Origin: Cytophagaceae bacterium
GTDB taxonomy: Bacteria > Bacteroidota > Bacteroidia > Cytophagales > Cytophagaceae
Length of the DNA stretch: 33,419 nt
NCBI GenBank assembly: GCA_019746425.1
Contig: JAIERY010000107.1
Span: forward strand, 1-33,419
Direction: 5' to 3'
The translations under genes were made by a program, and so were the position numbers. The notes under the pieces were generated by a model, which had not been told where the DNA came from, ran no database searches, and worked only from the letters and a program-made list of their open reading frames with translations. Below are positions 9,838 to 20,019 of the stretch, piece by piece (positions within the stretch are counted from its first letter, which is position 1; the number at the start of each line of letters is the position of its first letter).

Positions 9838-10626
9838 TTATTTCATCAATTCAAGCTCTCCGAATATTCCCGCATCTATCCATCCCTGATTTTTATCCTC
9901 GCCTGCTACATCTATTGATCCGATGAAATTTTCCCTTCTCATATCCCCGTCGTTATCATTATAAGAAACGGCAAAACCAAGCTTCTTTCCTTCTGAAAGT
10001 TTTACCGGAACATTTTCTTTTGAATCATCTTTATATGAATCGGGATAAACCTTCATCGCTACTTCCCAGGTATATAAATTTCCTTTTGCTGTTCTTTTCA
10101 CTTCCATGTGATCATTGTAAAGACGAGGTTTTTTATCGGGTGCAATGTCTACTACATCATAATCAAGCGTAATATGATAAGCAAAGGCATTGTGGTTAAA
10201 CTGATGATTTCCTTTAGATCTGTCTTCATCAATGAATAACTCCAGGCAATCATCTTCCCACCAGTTATCAAATGGATCTTTTCGCTGATCAGAAAGCTTA
10301 TTGTCCACTACCTCCACAAGGAAATAAATTTTATTTTCATCCCACAGCAATTTATACCTCCCCTGGAAATCCTGCTGTGTAAAATCATTTCCTAACCACT
10401 TATATTTAATATCTTTCCATGGTGCATATTGCCAGGAATTTTCTTTTCCCTCCCCGTCTATATTGATCGTATCACTTACTTTAGGAGCTAAGTAATTTCC
10501 TGTTGACTCTCCGGAAGAAGGCAGCATGCAGCTGTCTTTGGCCTCCGGGGTATATGATTTAGGGGTGTTGTCGCCGCAGGAGCAAACTATCAATGAAACG
10601 AAAACAAGTGTGAAAATTCTTGTCAT
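9838..10626 (-). CDS. Lipoprotein with CBM9-like (carbohydrate-binding family 9-like) domain
   Basis: Lipobox SLIVCSCG; INIDGEGKENSWQYAPW..., YKLLWDENKIYFLVEVVD, WWEDDCLELFIDEDRS, WEVAMKV. Confidence 0.8.
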   Translation of the reverse strand: MTRIFTLVFVSLIVCSCGDNTPKSYTPEAKDSCMLPSSGESTGNYLAPKVSDTINIDGEGKENSWQYAPWKDIKYKWLGNDFTQQDFQGRYKLLWDENKIYFLVEVVDNKLSDQRKDPFDNWWEDDCLELFIDEDRSKGNHQFNHNAFAYHITLDYDVVDIAPDKKPRLYNDHMEVKRTAKGNLYTWEVAMKVYPDSYKDDSKENVPVKLSEGKKLGFAVSYNDNDGDMRRENFIGSIDVAGEDKNQGWIDAGIFGELELMK

Positions 10627-10667
10627 ATTTTTTTAATACTCTTTTAATAAATGTAAATATTGGTAGT

Positions 10668-10700
10668 AATAATAAATCCCGCCAAGCGGGATTTATTATT
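10668..10700. terminator. Intrinsic terminator downstream of fabI
   Basis: aataataaatcccgc caa gcgggatttattatt, perfect 15-bp stem. Confidence 0.75.
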
Positions 10701-10705
10701 TAAAA

Positions 10706-11518
10706 TTATTTACTTAATCTCTCGATCAATTGTTCTGTAATACCTGAACTGGAGAAACCTCCGTCATGGAAGAGATTCTGCATCGTAACTTTTTTAGTAA
10801 GATCAGAGAAAAGTGTAATTACATAGTCCGCACATTCTTCAGCCGTAGCATTACCCAGTGGAGACATTCTCTCTGCAAAATCAATAAACACATCAAAGCC
10901 TGTGATTCCTTTACCTGCCGTAGTAACAGTCGGAGATTGTGAAATAGTGTTTACTCTTACTTTTTTCAGTTTCGCAAAACGATATCCGTAACTTCTTGCG
11001 ATAGATTCAAGTACCGCTTTGGCTTCCGCCATATCAGAATAATCAGGGAATGTACGTTGTGCAGCAATATAGGTAAGCGCGACAATAGAACCCCATTCAT
11101 TCATGGCATCCTTCTTCTCTGCTGTCTGCATCACTTTATGAAATGAAAGACCTGAAATATCCAGTGTTTTCAAATACCACTCATAATTTAAATCTCCGTA
11201 TTCTTTTCCTTTTCTAACGTTCGGGCTCATACCAATTGAGTGAAGCACAAAATCAAGCTTTCCACCAAGGGTTTCCATCGATTTTGTAAACAGGTTATCC
11301 AGGTCTTCCAGCGACGTTGCATCGGCAGGAATAACCGTCGAACCTGTTGCTTCCGCAAGTTTATTAATAGCTCCCATTCTCATCGCAATCGGAGCATTGG
11401 TAAGCGTAAACTGAGCGCCTTCTTCTTTAGCTTTCAAAGCCACTTTCCATGCAATGGAGCTTTCATCAAGCGCGCCGAAAATGATTCCTTTTTTTCCTTT
11501 TAATAAATTGTAAGCCAT
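10706..11518 (-). CDS. fabI: Enoyl-[acyl-carrier-protein] reductase (NADH)
   Basis: KGKKGIIFGALDESSIAWKVA, LDFVLHSIGMSPN, LTYIAAQRTFPDYSDMAEAKAVLES, VNTISQSPTVTTAGKGI. Confidence 0.96.
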   Translation of the reverse strand: MAYNLLKGKKGIIFGALDESSIAWKVALKAKEEGAQFTLTNAPIAMRMGAINKLAEATGSTVIPADATSLEDLDNLFTKSMETLGGKLDFVLHSIGMSPNVRKGKEYGDLNYEWYLKTLDISGLSFHKVMQTAEKKDAMNEWGSIVALTYIAAQRTFPDYSDMAEAKAVLESIARSYGYRFAKLKKVRVNTISQSPTVTTAGKGITGFDVFIDFAERMSPLGNATAEECADYVITLFSDLTKKVTMQNLFHDGGFSSSGITEQLIERLSK

Positions 11519-11655
11519 TTTTTGTTAAAGTTTATTTGTGCAAATTAAAGATAGTTTTTTAAAATATATTTGTTTGTGCCAAACCCGCAAGGTTTAACAC
11601 AAAATCAGTGTCCAAACGTAATGGTTTTCATTGAAAAAACAAGGCGCGCATAAAA

Positions 11656-13311
11656 TTATCGAATAGAAAGTAACTCTTTAGCATTCCTGATAGCTGTATC
11701 AGATGGTTTTTCCCCGCCTATCATCTGGGCAATTTCCTTGATTCTCTCGTCCTCTGATAGCTTTTTGATTTTACTGATAGCCCTGGTGCTGGAATTATCC
11801 TTATAAACGAAATAATGAGTATCTCCCTGGGCTGCGATCTGAGGCAAATGTGAAATTGCCACTACCTGATGTCTTTTAGACATGTGCTTCATCATCTTAC
11901 CTACTTTGATAGCTACCTCACCGGAAATCCCGGTATCTATCTCGTCAAAAACAATAGTAGGCAAAGAAGTTTTGCTCGCAAGTATATATTTGATGCACAA
12001 CATAAGACGCGAGAACTCTCCGCCAGATGCTGCATTTTTTAATTCCTGAGGAGCTATGCCTTTATTAGCGCTGAACAAAATATTAATTTTATCTATACCT
12101 GTTTTGTTGGCCTCCGTTTTTTCCATCTGCACCAGTATACTTGCATCAGGTATGCCGACATCTTTTAATAAGCCTTTTAACTCCGAGGCAATTTTTTCGA
12201 TAATGGCTTTCCTGGTTTTACTCAAACTTTCAGCTTCTGTCATCATTTGCTTCTTCAAAGCTTCCACTTTTTTCCCAAGCGCTTCTATTTCCTGGTCAAG
12301 ATTCAACACCTGGCTCACCTTAGTGCTTAATTCTTCCTCTATCGCCAGTAGCTCTTCGATTTTATTCACCCTGTGTTTTTTCTGCAACTGATATATTTTA
12401 CTTAATCGCCCCTGTGTCTTTTCAAGATTTTCTCCACCTGCTTCTACTTTACTTTCTTCATTTTCAATTTCGGCGGCAATATCTTTTAATTCAATCAATA
12501 CTGTTCGTAATCTTTCTTTCAAAGAATTTAAATCAGAAGAGAAGGGGCCAAGGAAATCCATGAGCTTTTGTATTGACTGCAGATTGGGTAGTACTGCTGA
12601 ATCAGAATTAGAAAAAATTGTCAGCGCCTGGTTTAACTTCAATTTAATATCTTCCGCATTCTCAAGTCTTTTCAAATCTTCCTCCAGCTTCTCCTGTTCG
12701 CCCGCCTGAAGACTTGCCTCACTTAATTCCGTTAATTGAAAAGTATTATAATCCAGCTGCTTTTTTGCTTCATCCGCCATTGCAACCATCTCTTCATATT
12801 TCTGCGACTGGAGTTTATGTTCCTGGTATAACTGTCTGTAGGTATTCAATATTTTTTCATTTCCGGCAAATGCATCTACTATCCCGATCTGGAAATCCAC
12901 ATCCCCAAGTAATAATGTCTCATGCTGCGAATGCACATCCATCAAACGGCTTCCCAGTTTTTTAAGCAGGTCAAGATTGACAGGCGTGTCATTTACAAAA
13001 GCCCTTGATTTATTCTGAGGAGATATTTCTCTTCTTATGATACAGCTTTCATCATAATCAAGCTCTGCCTCCTCAAATAGCTTTTGAAGCTTATATTCAG
13101 CAATATTAAAATTCCCTTCAATGATGCATTTCTCATTCTGATCAAACAATACTTTGGTGTCTGCGCGGTGACCCAGCAACAAACCTATTGCACCGAGCAT
13201 AATAGACTTACCTGCCCCCGTCTCTCCGGTAACAATATTCAGGTGACCTGAGGGTTCAATATCAAGCTGCCTGATCAGCGCATAATTTTTTATGGATAAA
13301 CTTTTGAGCAT
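11656..13311 (-). CDS. recN: DNA repair protein RecN
   Basis: MLKSLSIKNYALIRQLDIEPSGHLNIVTGETGAGKSIMLGAIGLLLG; LMDVHSQHETLLL; ASGGEFSRLMLCIKYILA; TIVFDEIDTGISGEVAIKVG. Confidence 0.97.
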   Translation of the reverse strand: MLKSLSIKNYALIRQLDIEPSGHLNIVTGETGAGKSIMLGAIGLLLGHRADTKVLFDQNEKCIIEGNFNIAEYKLQKLFEEAELDYDESCIIRREISPQNKSRAFVNDTPVNLDLLKKLGSRLMDVHSQHETLLLGDVDFQIGIVDAFAGNEKILNTYRQLYQEHKLQSQKYEEMVAMADEAKKQLDYNTFQLTELSEASLQAGEQEKLEEDLKRLENAEDIKLKLNQALTIFSNSDSAVLPNLQSIQKLMDFLGPFSSDLNSLKERLRTVLIELKDIAAEIENEESKVEAGGENLEKTQGRLSKIYQLQKKHRVNKIEELLAIEEELSTKVSQVLNLDQEIEALGKKVEALKKQMMTEAESLSKTRKAIIEKIASELKGLLKDVGIPDASILVQMEKTEANKTGIDKINILFSANKGIAPQELKNAASGGEFSRLMLCIKYILASKTSLPTIVFDEIDTGISGEVAIKVGKMMKHMSKRHQVVAISHLPQIAAQGDTHYFVYKDNSSTRAISKIKKLSEDERIKEIAQMIGGEKPSDTAIRNAKELLSIR

Positions 13312-13312
13312 T

Positions 13313-13540
13313 TTAAAACGCAGCTTCCTTATCGTAAATAATTTCTATGATATCCTGAATTTTTATTTTATGGTCGGCAGCTATCATATCCTTCAGCACA
13401 CAAAAATCGCCTTCTGCTTTTTTCAAAACCCCATGACAAGTGGTATTATTTTTTAATACCAGGTTCACTTCCTGATTTACCAGGTCTTTGATCCGGGATG
13501 GAATTTCATGCTGGAATATCCTGAATAGCCTTTTGCCCAT
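13313..13540 (-). CDS. Small conserved-looking protein with possible Sm/Hfq-like fold
   Basis: 75-aa ORF ending 1 nt before recN: MGKRLFRIFQHEIPSRIKDLVNQEVNLVLKNNTTCHGVLKKAEGDFCVLKDMIAADHKIKIQDIIEIIYDKEAAF. An N-terminal helix then a beta pattern resembling Sm motifs. Confidence 0.6.
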   Translation of the reverse strand: MGKRLFRIFQHEIPSRIKDLVNQEVNLVLKNNTTCHGVLKKAEGDFCVLKDMIAADHKIKIQDIIEIIYDKEAAF

Positions 13541-13609
13541 AGATTGAATTCTATGCTAATTTAAAGATTTGCACAGACCTAACAAGCTAAAAAACAGGAT
13601 GTGGAAAAA

Positions 13610-14515
13610 CTATTTCAGTATGGCTGAATATTTTTCAGAATTAAGAGGGTCAAGGTCCTTAAGAAGATCTACAGCGCTTTTTTTAATGTCAGCAGATGCG
13701 CCCGAAAAAATATTGATTAACTCGCCGTTTTTAGCTACAAAAAATGATTTGATTAAAATGGAATAAGGCTGGGCCTGCAAAGGCTGCTTCGTTTTTTTCA
13801 AAACTTCAAGAATATCCTTTCTGCTCTGCTCAGGGTTTTCTATAAACTTATCCATGGAAAGCCTATGATAAGTATACATACCTTCACGCCAGCCCAGGAA
13901 TTGCTGATTGTTAAAATTTTCAATAAGCCAGTACCTGTTGTTGGTACTCTCGCTTTGCTTCCATCCGTCCTGCCCTGATGAAGACTCCGCTACCAAAGCA
14001 ATATTCCTTGCCTTTTCAAAATAGGGAGTACCTCCTAATTTGGAAAATGAATCATAATCCACACCAATGATTACATAGGCATAAAATGCCAGCATAGAGG
14101 TAAGGTTAGAGAAATAGGAATTCTCATTAAAATCTAAAGGCTGAGAAGGGTTGTAATCAAAACTAAATTTTTTATCAAAGAAATTAAGAAGCGTTGACTC
14201 ATAATTGGAATTAAAAACCGGTCTTGCGCATTGAATAGAAGCCGTCGCATCAAAACTGCCATAGGCAGGCATACTTTTTATAGTGATATAAATATTGCAT
14301 TTAATTCTTTCCTGCGGGCTGAACACATCATTCGTCCACTTCCTGTTATTCATGAAGTTCATAATAATGGTCTTCAATTCCGTTACAAGCGCTTTATCGG
14401 CGGCATTTAACTGCACATTGGATGCATCAATTTCCACGTTACAGTTTAACTCCTGTGCCTGTAAAGACAAGGAAATAAAAAAGACAAAAAACAATATTTT
14501 AAATTTCTTATACAT
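13610..14515 (-). CDS. DUF4835 family secreted protein
   Basis: Signal peptide FKILFFVFFISLSLQAQELNCNVEIDASNVQ, NIYITIKSMP, SIQCARPVFNS, FYAYVIIGVDYDSFS; sits between coaBC and recN as usual in Bacteroidota. Confidence 0.8.
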   Translation of the reverse strand: MYKKFKILFFVFFISLSLQAQELNCNVEIDASNVQLNAADKALVTELKTIIMNFMNNRKWTNDVFSPQERIKCNIYITIKSMPAYGSFDATASIQCARPVFNSNYESTLLNFFDKKFSFDYNPSQPLDFNENSYFSNLTSMLAFYAYVIIGVDYDSFSKLGGTPYFEKARNIALVAESSSGQDGWKQSESTNNRYWLIENFNNQQFLGWREGMYTYHRLSMDKFIENPEQSRKDILEVLKKTKQPLQAQPYSILIKSFFVAKNGELINIFSGASADIKKSAVDLLKDLDPLNSEKYSAILK

Positions 14516-15707
14516 GAAGTCTTTCTACAATGGCATTGACAATATCTGAAGCAACTTCTTTTTTACTCTTTAACTCAAATGGTACAATTTTATTGTCCCT
14601 GGAGATAATGGTGATTTTATTTGTATCATAGCCAAAGCCAGCTCCCTTTTCATTCAGAGAATTTAATACTATCATATCAAAATTCTTATTTTTCAGCTTT
14701 GTCTGAGCGTTTTCCAACTCATTGTCTGTTTCCAGGGCAAATCCTACAATTATCTGACCATTTTTTTTCTTCTTTCCCAATTCGGCTGCAATGTCAATTG
14801 TTTTGGAAAGCTTTATCTCCATTTCCCCTTCCTGCTTTTTAATCTTTTTATCAGCAACTTTTTCAGGAGCGTAATCAGCTACGGCCGCCGCAAGCACAGC
14901 AATATCCACCTGTGAAAATATTTTATTTACTTCTTCATACATTTCCGCAGCCGTTTTCACTTTTATTATCTTCACATTGGCTGGCACAGCAATTTGAGTG
15001 GGGCCGGAAATCAGGAAAACTTCGGCACCTCTTTTTGCCATTTCCGCTGCCAGCTCATACCCCATTTTTCCTGAAGAATGATTACCGATAAACCTCACAG
15101 GATCTATAGGTTCATAGGTAGGACCAGCGGTAACAATTACTTTCTTTCCTTTAAGCCTGGACTTACTTAAAAAAAAATCCCTAATATTTTTCACAATGGT
15201 TTCCGGCTCAGCCATTCTTCCCGTACCTACTAATCCGCTGGCCAGCTCACCGTGTTCTGCATCAATGATGGTATTGCCAAATGATTTGAGCTTATCTATG
15301 TTTTCTTTGGTAGATGGATGCGCATACATATCCAGGTCCATGGCAGGAGCAACCCATACAGGACATTTCGCAGAAAGATACACTGCGCTCAGAAGGTTGT
15401 CTGTAATACCATTAGCCATTTTGCCTACAGTATTCGCGCTGGCAGGAGCAATGATGATTAGATCAGCCCACAAAGCAAGGTCTACATGGTTATTCCACTG
15501 ACCAAGATTGTCTTTTACAAATTCAGTATAAACAGGTTTTTTAGAAAGAGTAGAGAGTGTGAGGCTGGATATAAACTCAGAAGCAGAAGGGGTCATTACA
15601 ACCTGCACTTCTGCTTCTTCTTTTATGAGATATCTTATTAAATATGCTGATTTATAAGCTGCAATGCTTCCGGTTACGCCAAGCAATATTTTCTTTCCTT
15701 GCAGCAC
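14508..15707 (-). CDS. coaBC: Bifunctional phosphopantothenoylcysteine decarboxylase / phosphopantothenate-cysteine ligase
   Basis: GKKILLGVTGSIAAYKSAYLIRYL, APASANTVGKMANGITDNLL, PAMDLDMY, VIVTAGPTYEPIDPVRFIGNHSSGKMGYELA. Confidence 0.97.
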   Translation of the reverse strand: MLQGKKILLGVTGSIAAYKSAYLIRYLIKEEAEVQVVMTPSASEFISSLTLSTLSKKPVYTEFVKDNLGQWNNHVDLALWADLIIIAPASANTVGKMANGITDNLLSAVYLSAKCPVWVAPAMDLDMYAHPSTKENIDKLKSFGNTIIDAEHGELASGLVGTGRMAEPETIVKNIRDFFLSKSRLKGKKVIVTAGPTYEPIDPVRFIGNHSSGKMGYELAAEMAKRGAEVFLISGPTQIAVPANVKIIKVKTAAEMYEEVNKIFSQVDIAVLAAAVADYAPEKVADKKIKKQEGEMEIKLSKTIDIAAELGKKKKNGQIIVGFALETDNELENAQTKLKNKNFDMIVLNSLNEKGAGFGYDTNKITIISRDNKIVPFELKSKKEVASDIVNAIVERLHV

Positions 15708-15719
15708 AAAAATCTGAAA

Positions 15720-16037
15720 TTATGATTTCAGCTCGTTGTTCTGAGTTGCTCTCCTGAACATTATTTTTCCTTCAAGAAATTCCTCGCTCGCCAAAGTACT
15801 TGGCTTAGGCATTCTTTCGTAAAATTTAGAAATTTCGATCTGCTCTCTGTTTTCGAAAATTTCTTCAAGATTATCTACAGTAGATGCGAAATCAGCTAAT
15901 TTATTATTTAGTTCTTCTTTCATCTTTACAGAAATCTGTCTGGATCTTTTTGCAATCACCACTAAAGACTCATAAATGTTTCCTGTTGGAGCTGCCAGCT
16001 TTTCAAGATCTCTTGTTATTATGTTTGATACTGCCAT
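15720..16037 (-). CDS. rpoZ: RNA polymerase omega subunit (RpoZ-like)
   Basis: ITRDLEKLAAPTGNIYESLVVIAKRSRQIS; position between bamD and coaBC. Confidence 0.8.
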   Translation of the reverse strand: MAVSNIITRDLEKLAAPTGNIYESLVVIAKRSRQISVKMKEELNNKLADFASTVDNLEEIFENREQIEISKFYERMPKPSTLASEEFLEGKIMFRRATQNNELKS

Positions 16038-16110
16038 GATTTATATATTATTAAATTTAAATTAAACTTTATTGAAGAATCGTGTTAATCAGATTAATCA
16101 ATTAATCGTG

Positions 16111-16926
16111 TCAACTTTTTATTTCTTCTAATTTTTTAATGCAACTGTCATAAATCCCTTCAGCCTCTTTTTTGTACTTGCTGTTGGGAAATTTATCTAC
16201 AAAATTATGATAAAACTCGATGGCATCAAAATACCTTTCTTTTTGTTTATGATGCTCACTGTGCTTTGCCAGGTTATATTGGGCATCTAACCTCAAAAAA
16301 CTGGCTTCTTCGGCATATTTCGAGGCTGGATATTTTATCAGAAATTTGTCCAGGTTGATCACGGCAGACTTATAATCAGAGCTGTTGAATGCTCCTAACT
16401 TGTAATACAGCCTTGCTGTTTCAAAATCTTTTCTTTCCAGCTTGGCATTGGCCTCATCCATCATCATATTGGCCTCTTCCATATATTTGCTGGCCGGGTA
16501 TTTATTGGTAAAACGCTGAATAGCCCTTATAGCATCATAGGTATTGGTCTGATCCAGGTTATATTCCGGAGAATCTTTATATAATGATTTGGCATACATG
16601 AACATACTTTCCTCATTAAATTCACTTCTGGGATAGGTTTCAAAAAAATCCCTGAAGTAATATGCTGCCATGATATATTGTTTCTGATGATAAAAGGTGT
16701 AAGCATAATAAAACAAGGCTTTTTCCCCTTCCAGTTTACCGATTACAAGCGGCACTACTTCATCAAAAAGCATGGTGGCTTTATAATAATCTTTTTTATC
16801 ATAATACTTGTAAGCAGCATTCAGCTTGTCGTCCAGCGTTCCTTTTTTCTGTACTTTATTGAACTCGCTGCAGGACAGCAGGATAAGAGCGGCAAAAAGA
16901 TAAATTGTAAAGCGTTTAATTAACAT
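16111..16926 (-). CDS. bamD: Outer membrane assembly lipoprotein BamD
   Basis: Met at 16926 gives lipobox MLIKRFTIYLFAALILLSCSEF. TPR-like repeats ALFYYAYTFYHQKQYIMAAYYFRDFFETYPRSEFNEESMFMYAKSLY... Confidence 0.9.
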   Translation of the reverse strand: MLIKRFTIYLFAALILLSCSEFNKVQKKGTLDDKLNAAYKYYDKKDYYKATMLFDEVVPLVIGKLEGEKALFYYAYTFYHQKQYIMAAYYFRDFFETYPRSEFNEESMFMYAKSLYKDSPEYNLDQTNTYDAIRAIQRFTNKYPASKYMEEANMMMDEANAKLERKDFETARLYYKLGAFNSSDYKSAVINLDKFLIKYPASKYAEEASFLRLDAQYNLAKHSEHHKQKERYFDAIEFYHNFVDKFPNSKYKKEAEGIYDSCIKKLEEIKS

Positions 16927-16997
16927 AAGCCTGCAAAGATAATAGAATATCATTCTCCTGTCAATTTGACCAGGATTTTCAAATAAACCTGCCTGGT

Positions 16998-18542
16998 TTA
17001 AAGCCTTTTGATAGGAAATTGCTCAAATTTGGGCCTTTCTTCTTTCCTCCACTTAAAACCTTTAAGCCTTTTATCCGGTTCGGCCAATTCGTGGGGAGGA
17101 ACAAATTTACCATCGGGCTTTTCCAGAAACGATATGGTGGCAACCTTATTATCCTGCAGCCTTATGATCATATTACTGCATATCACTTTGTTCATCCCTG
17201 TAAGAGTAGTATCATTTTCCAAGGCAAAATAAATGCTTTCACCATTACCGTTCACATTTACCCGGTAAATCTCGTCTTCTTTAAAAAATGCCGTCATGTT
17301 TTTCCCCTTCACCTGATTGAAATTTTTCAGGCTGTCCTGGGAAACAATAAAAGAATTAAGGTTAAGATTCATTCTATGAATTTTCTGATTCACCAATTCC
17401 ATATTAATGGAATCGGCAGTGATCTGGTTCTGAGCGTTCCACAGCACAGGGTCTTTATAAAAATAAATAGTGGAATCGGCAAAATTATAGGCAAGGGAAT
17501 CACATTTGCCCTGCAGGTCTGATTTGAAAAGTTTGGTGTGATGAAAAGCCAGCAATCTTTTTTTCAACGGATCTATATTATCTATGGAAATAAGCGTATC
17601 TGCCGTGAGATATAATGTATCGCCGCTCACTACATTCTTCATCAAAGCATTGCCATATACTTTCGAAATGCCGGTGTTTTCCCAATAAAAACCTTCGTCC
17701 CCCTCTATGATGATTTTGTCTTTTTCAGAATAAAGTCTCACATTTTTTTTCACTACACCTACCTTTCTTTTTTCATCATAATAAATATGATCGGCAGTAA
17801 GTGTATAACTTCCTGTTCTCACCTGAGCGCCCGAACCTTTGCCTTCAAATTTACTCTGACCTGTAACTGTATTGTATTCTCCTTCATTGGCAATAATGGT
17901 TCCTTGCGAAGATTGAATGGTAGTCGGTCCTTTAAACGTAGCAATCTTGGTAATGGAGTTGTAATGCAGCGTATCTGATATGAGAGTGTAATTCTTAACA
18001 TTATTTACCACTCTTACATTCTTCTTAAAGCGGAAAGTTTTAAAGGCAGTACTGTAATAACCCAGTTCACTGGTAAGCGTAGTCTTTCCATCATTGATAG
18101 TCCCTCCTCCTATGTAATATGCCTGCTTAGACTGCATGTCATACTCCAGGTATTTGGTGGAGAGGTTCATGTTTTTATCTCTCAGAAATACATTACCGGT
18201 CATGACCGCTTTTTTGGTATTTCCATCGTAAGTAAGTTTATCACCACTAAGACTGACAGAGTCACCCTGTGTTATCCTTACATTTCCAAAGGCTTCTATA
18301 TAATTTTTCTTATCGTAATGTAAGGCAGAATCACAATACAGGTATGTTTCTCCTTGTTTGAAAATAACATTCCCTGAAAAAACGGCAGCCTTCTTTTTCT
18401 TTCCGCCTCCTAATTTATCAGCCCTTACAAGGTCAATCTTATCTTTACCTTTTTTATCCTTATCCTTTTTCTGAGCAAACAACTTCTGACCTGATATAAG
18501 AATCAGAATGGTTAGTACTCCTAATTTAAAAATGGTTCTCAT
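16998..18542 (-). CDS. OstA/LptA-like organic solvent tolerance / LPS transport protein
   Basis: Repeated LptA-type beta motifs: FSGNVIFKQGETYLYCDSALHYDKKNYIEAFGNVRITQGDSVSLSGDKLTYDGNTKKAVMTGNVFLRDKNMNLST... Confidence 0.85.
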   Translation of the reverse strand: MRTIFKLGVLTILILISGQKLFAQKKDKDKKGKDKIDLVRADKLGGGKKKKAAVFSGNVIFKQGETYLYCDSALHYDKKNYIEAFGNVRITQGDSVSLSGDKLTYDGNTKKAVMTGNVFLRDKNMNLSTKYLEYDMQSKQAYYIGGGTINDGKTTLTSELGYYSTAFKTFRFKKNVRVVNNVKNYTLISDTLHYNSITKIATFKGPTTIQSSQGTIIANEGEYNTVTGQSKFEGKGSGAQVRTGSYTLTADHIYYDEKRKVGVVKKNVRLYSEKDKIIIEGDEGFYWENTGISKVYGNALMKNVVSGDTLYLTADTLISIDNIDPLKKRLLAFHHTKLFKSDLQGKCDSLAYNFADSTIYFYKDPVLWNAQNQITADSINMELVNQKIHRMNLNLNSFIVSQDSLKNFNQVKGKNMTAFFKEDEIYRVNVNGNGESIYFALENDTTLTGMNKVICSNMIIRLQDNKVATISFLEKPDGKFVPPHELAEPDKRLKGFKWRKEERPKFEQFPIKRL

Positions 18543-18630
18543 TAAACTGTAATGCTTGCGTAAAATTAACTAAAAAAGGTATCTTTGGTTAAAATCCTCA
18601 AAATTAAATCTGACCTCCTGCTATTATTTT

Positions 18631-19953
18631 ATGCTGCAAAGCTTTTGCCAACATATAACACAGAATAAGCTCTTTCTTCCCACGGATAAAGTACTTTTAG
18701 CAGTAAGCGGAGGCCTGGACTCTGTTGTGATGACTCATCTTTTCCATGAAGCCGGCTTTACTTTTGCAATTGCTCATTGCAATTTCCAGCTAAGAGGAGA
18801 AGAATCTGACGGGGACCAGGAATTTGTAAAAGCCCTTGCGCAAAAATACAATGTCCCGTTTTTCTTAAAGACCTTCGACACATTATCCTTTGCAGAATCC
18901 GAAAAAATTTCCACGCAAATGGCAGCACGTGATCTTCGTTATGCATGGTTTAATGAATTGGCAACCAAAGAAAATTATCAATGTATTGCTACCGCGCATC
19001 ATCAGAACGATGTTGTTGAAAGTATATTATTAAACCTTATCAAGGGGACTGACATACATGGTTTTCAAGGCGTAAAAGTTAAAACGGAAAATATTATCAG
19101 ACCCCTCCTGTTTTCAAACAGAGAAGAAATCAGAAATTACGCTGAAGAAAAAAAATTAGCCTGGAGAGAAGACAGTTCCAATGAATCGGTAAAATACCAG
19201 AGAAATTTCATAAGACATAAAATAATTCCGCAACTCAAAGAAATCAATCCAAATTTTGAGGAAACGTTTTTGCAAACCGGCGAAAAATTAAGAGCTGTTG
19301 AAAATATTTTCAGAGAGAATACTGAAGAAATAAAAAGAAAATTTTCCAAAGAGGAAAAAGACCATGTTTCCATTGATATAAAAGCATTCAATACTGAAAC
19401 AGAAGGCTTGATTTTTCTTTTCGAAATAATGCGCCCTTACAACTTCAAATATACAGATGTAAAAAACTTACTTAAAAGCAGCGGGACGGGAAAATTGATC
19501 GGATCAGACACGCATATAGCAGTAAGAGACCGGGAAAAATTTATCATTACGCCACGGAAAAATAAGACAGAGGATGTACAATATATTTCACAGGAAGAAA
19601 ATAAGTATCAATCAGGCAACTTTCTTTTAAAAATTTCCTCCATTGACAATAAAAATTTCACAATCCCTTCTTCGGCTGATATAGCATGCGTGGACGGTGA
19701 TAAAATAAAATTCCCTTTACAAATCAGGAGCTGGAAAGAAGGAGATTATTTTATGCCTTTGGGAATGAATCAAAAAAAGAAGATAAGTGACTTCCTGATC
19801 GATCAGAAAATATCCCTTAATTTGAAAGAAAACATCAAAGTCTTAATCTCCGAAGAGGCCATTGTGTGGGTAATAGGCATGAGAATAGACAATAGATTCA
19901 GGGTTTCAGAGCATACCACAAAGATTTTACAATTCACTAAGGAAAATCTTTGA
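18631..19953 (+). CDS. tilS: tRNA(Ile)-lysidine synthetase
   Basis: PP-loop LLAVSGGLDSVVMTHLF; HCNFQLRGEESDGDQEFV; TAHHQNDVVESILLNLIKGT; C-terminal SWKEGDYFMPLGM..KKISDFLIDQKI. Confidence 0.96.
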   Translation: MLQSFCQHITQNKLFLPTDKVLLAVSGGLDSVVMTHLFHEAGFTFAIAHCNFQLRGEESDGDQEFVKALAQKYNVPFFLKTFDTLSFAESEKISTQMAARDLRYAWFNELATKENYQCIATAHHQNDVVESILLNLIKGTDIHGFQGVKVKTENIIRPLLFSNREEIRNYAEEKKLAWREDSSNESVKYQRNFIRHKIIPQLKEINPNFEETFLQTGEKLRAVENIFRENTEEIKRKFSKEEKDHVSIDIKAFNTETEGLIFLFEIMRPYNFKYTDVKNLLKSSGTGKLIGSDTHIAVRDREKFIITPRKNKTEDVQYISQEENKYQSGNFLLKISSIDNKNFTIPSSADIACVDGDKIKFPLQIRSWKEGDYFMPLGMNQKKKISDFLIDQKISLNLKENIKVLISEEAIVWVIGMRIDNRFRVSEHTTKILQFTKENL

Positions 19954-20019
19954 ATATTTTTAATTTTACGCCCTGATTAATAACTTTAAGAGTTTAACCC
20001 TATAAAATAGATTAATATC

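Noticed and set aside
11577-11602. Imperfect hairpin gtgccaaacccgcaaggtttaacac between recN and fabI
   Set aside because: Short stem with mismatches and no clear U-tract; not convincing as a terminator or riboswitch.
17019-17522. 167-aa plus-strand ORF antisense to the OstA-like gene
   Set aside because: Lies wholly inside a strongly supported CDS on the other strand and has no recognisable motif; the same applies to ORFs at 6202-6758, 7158-7553 and 12056-12391.
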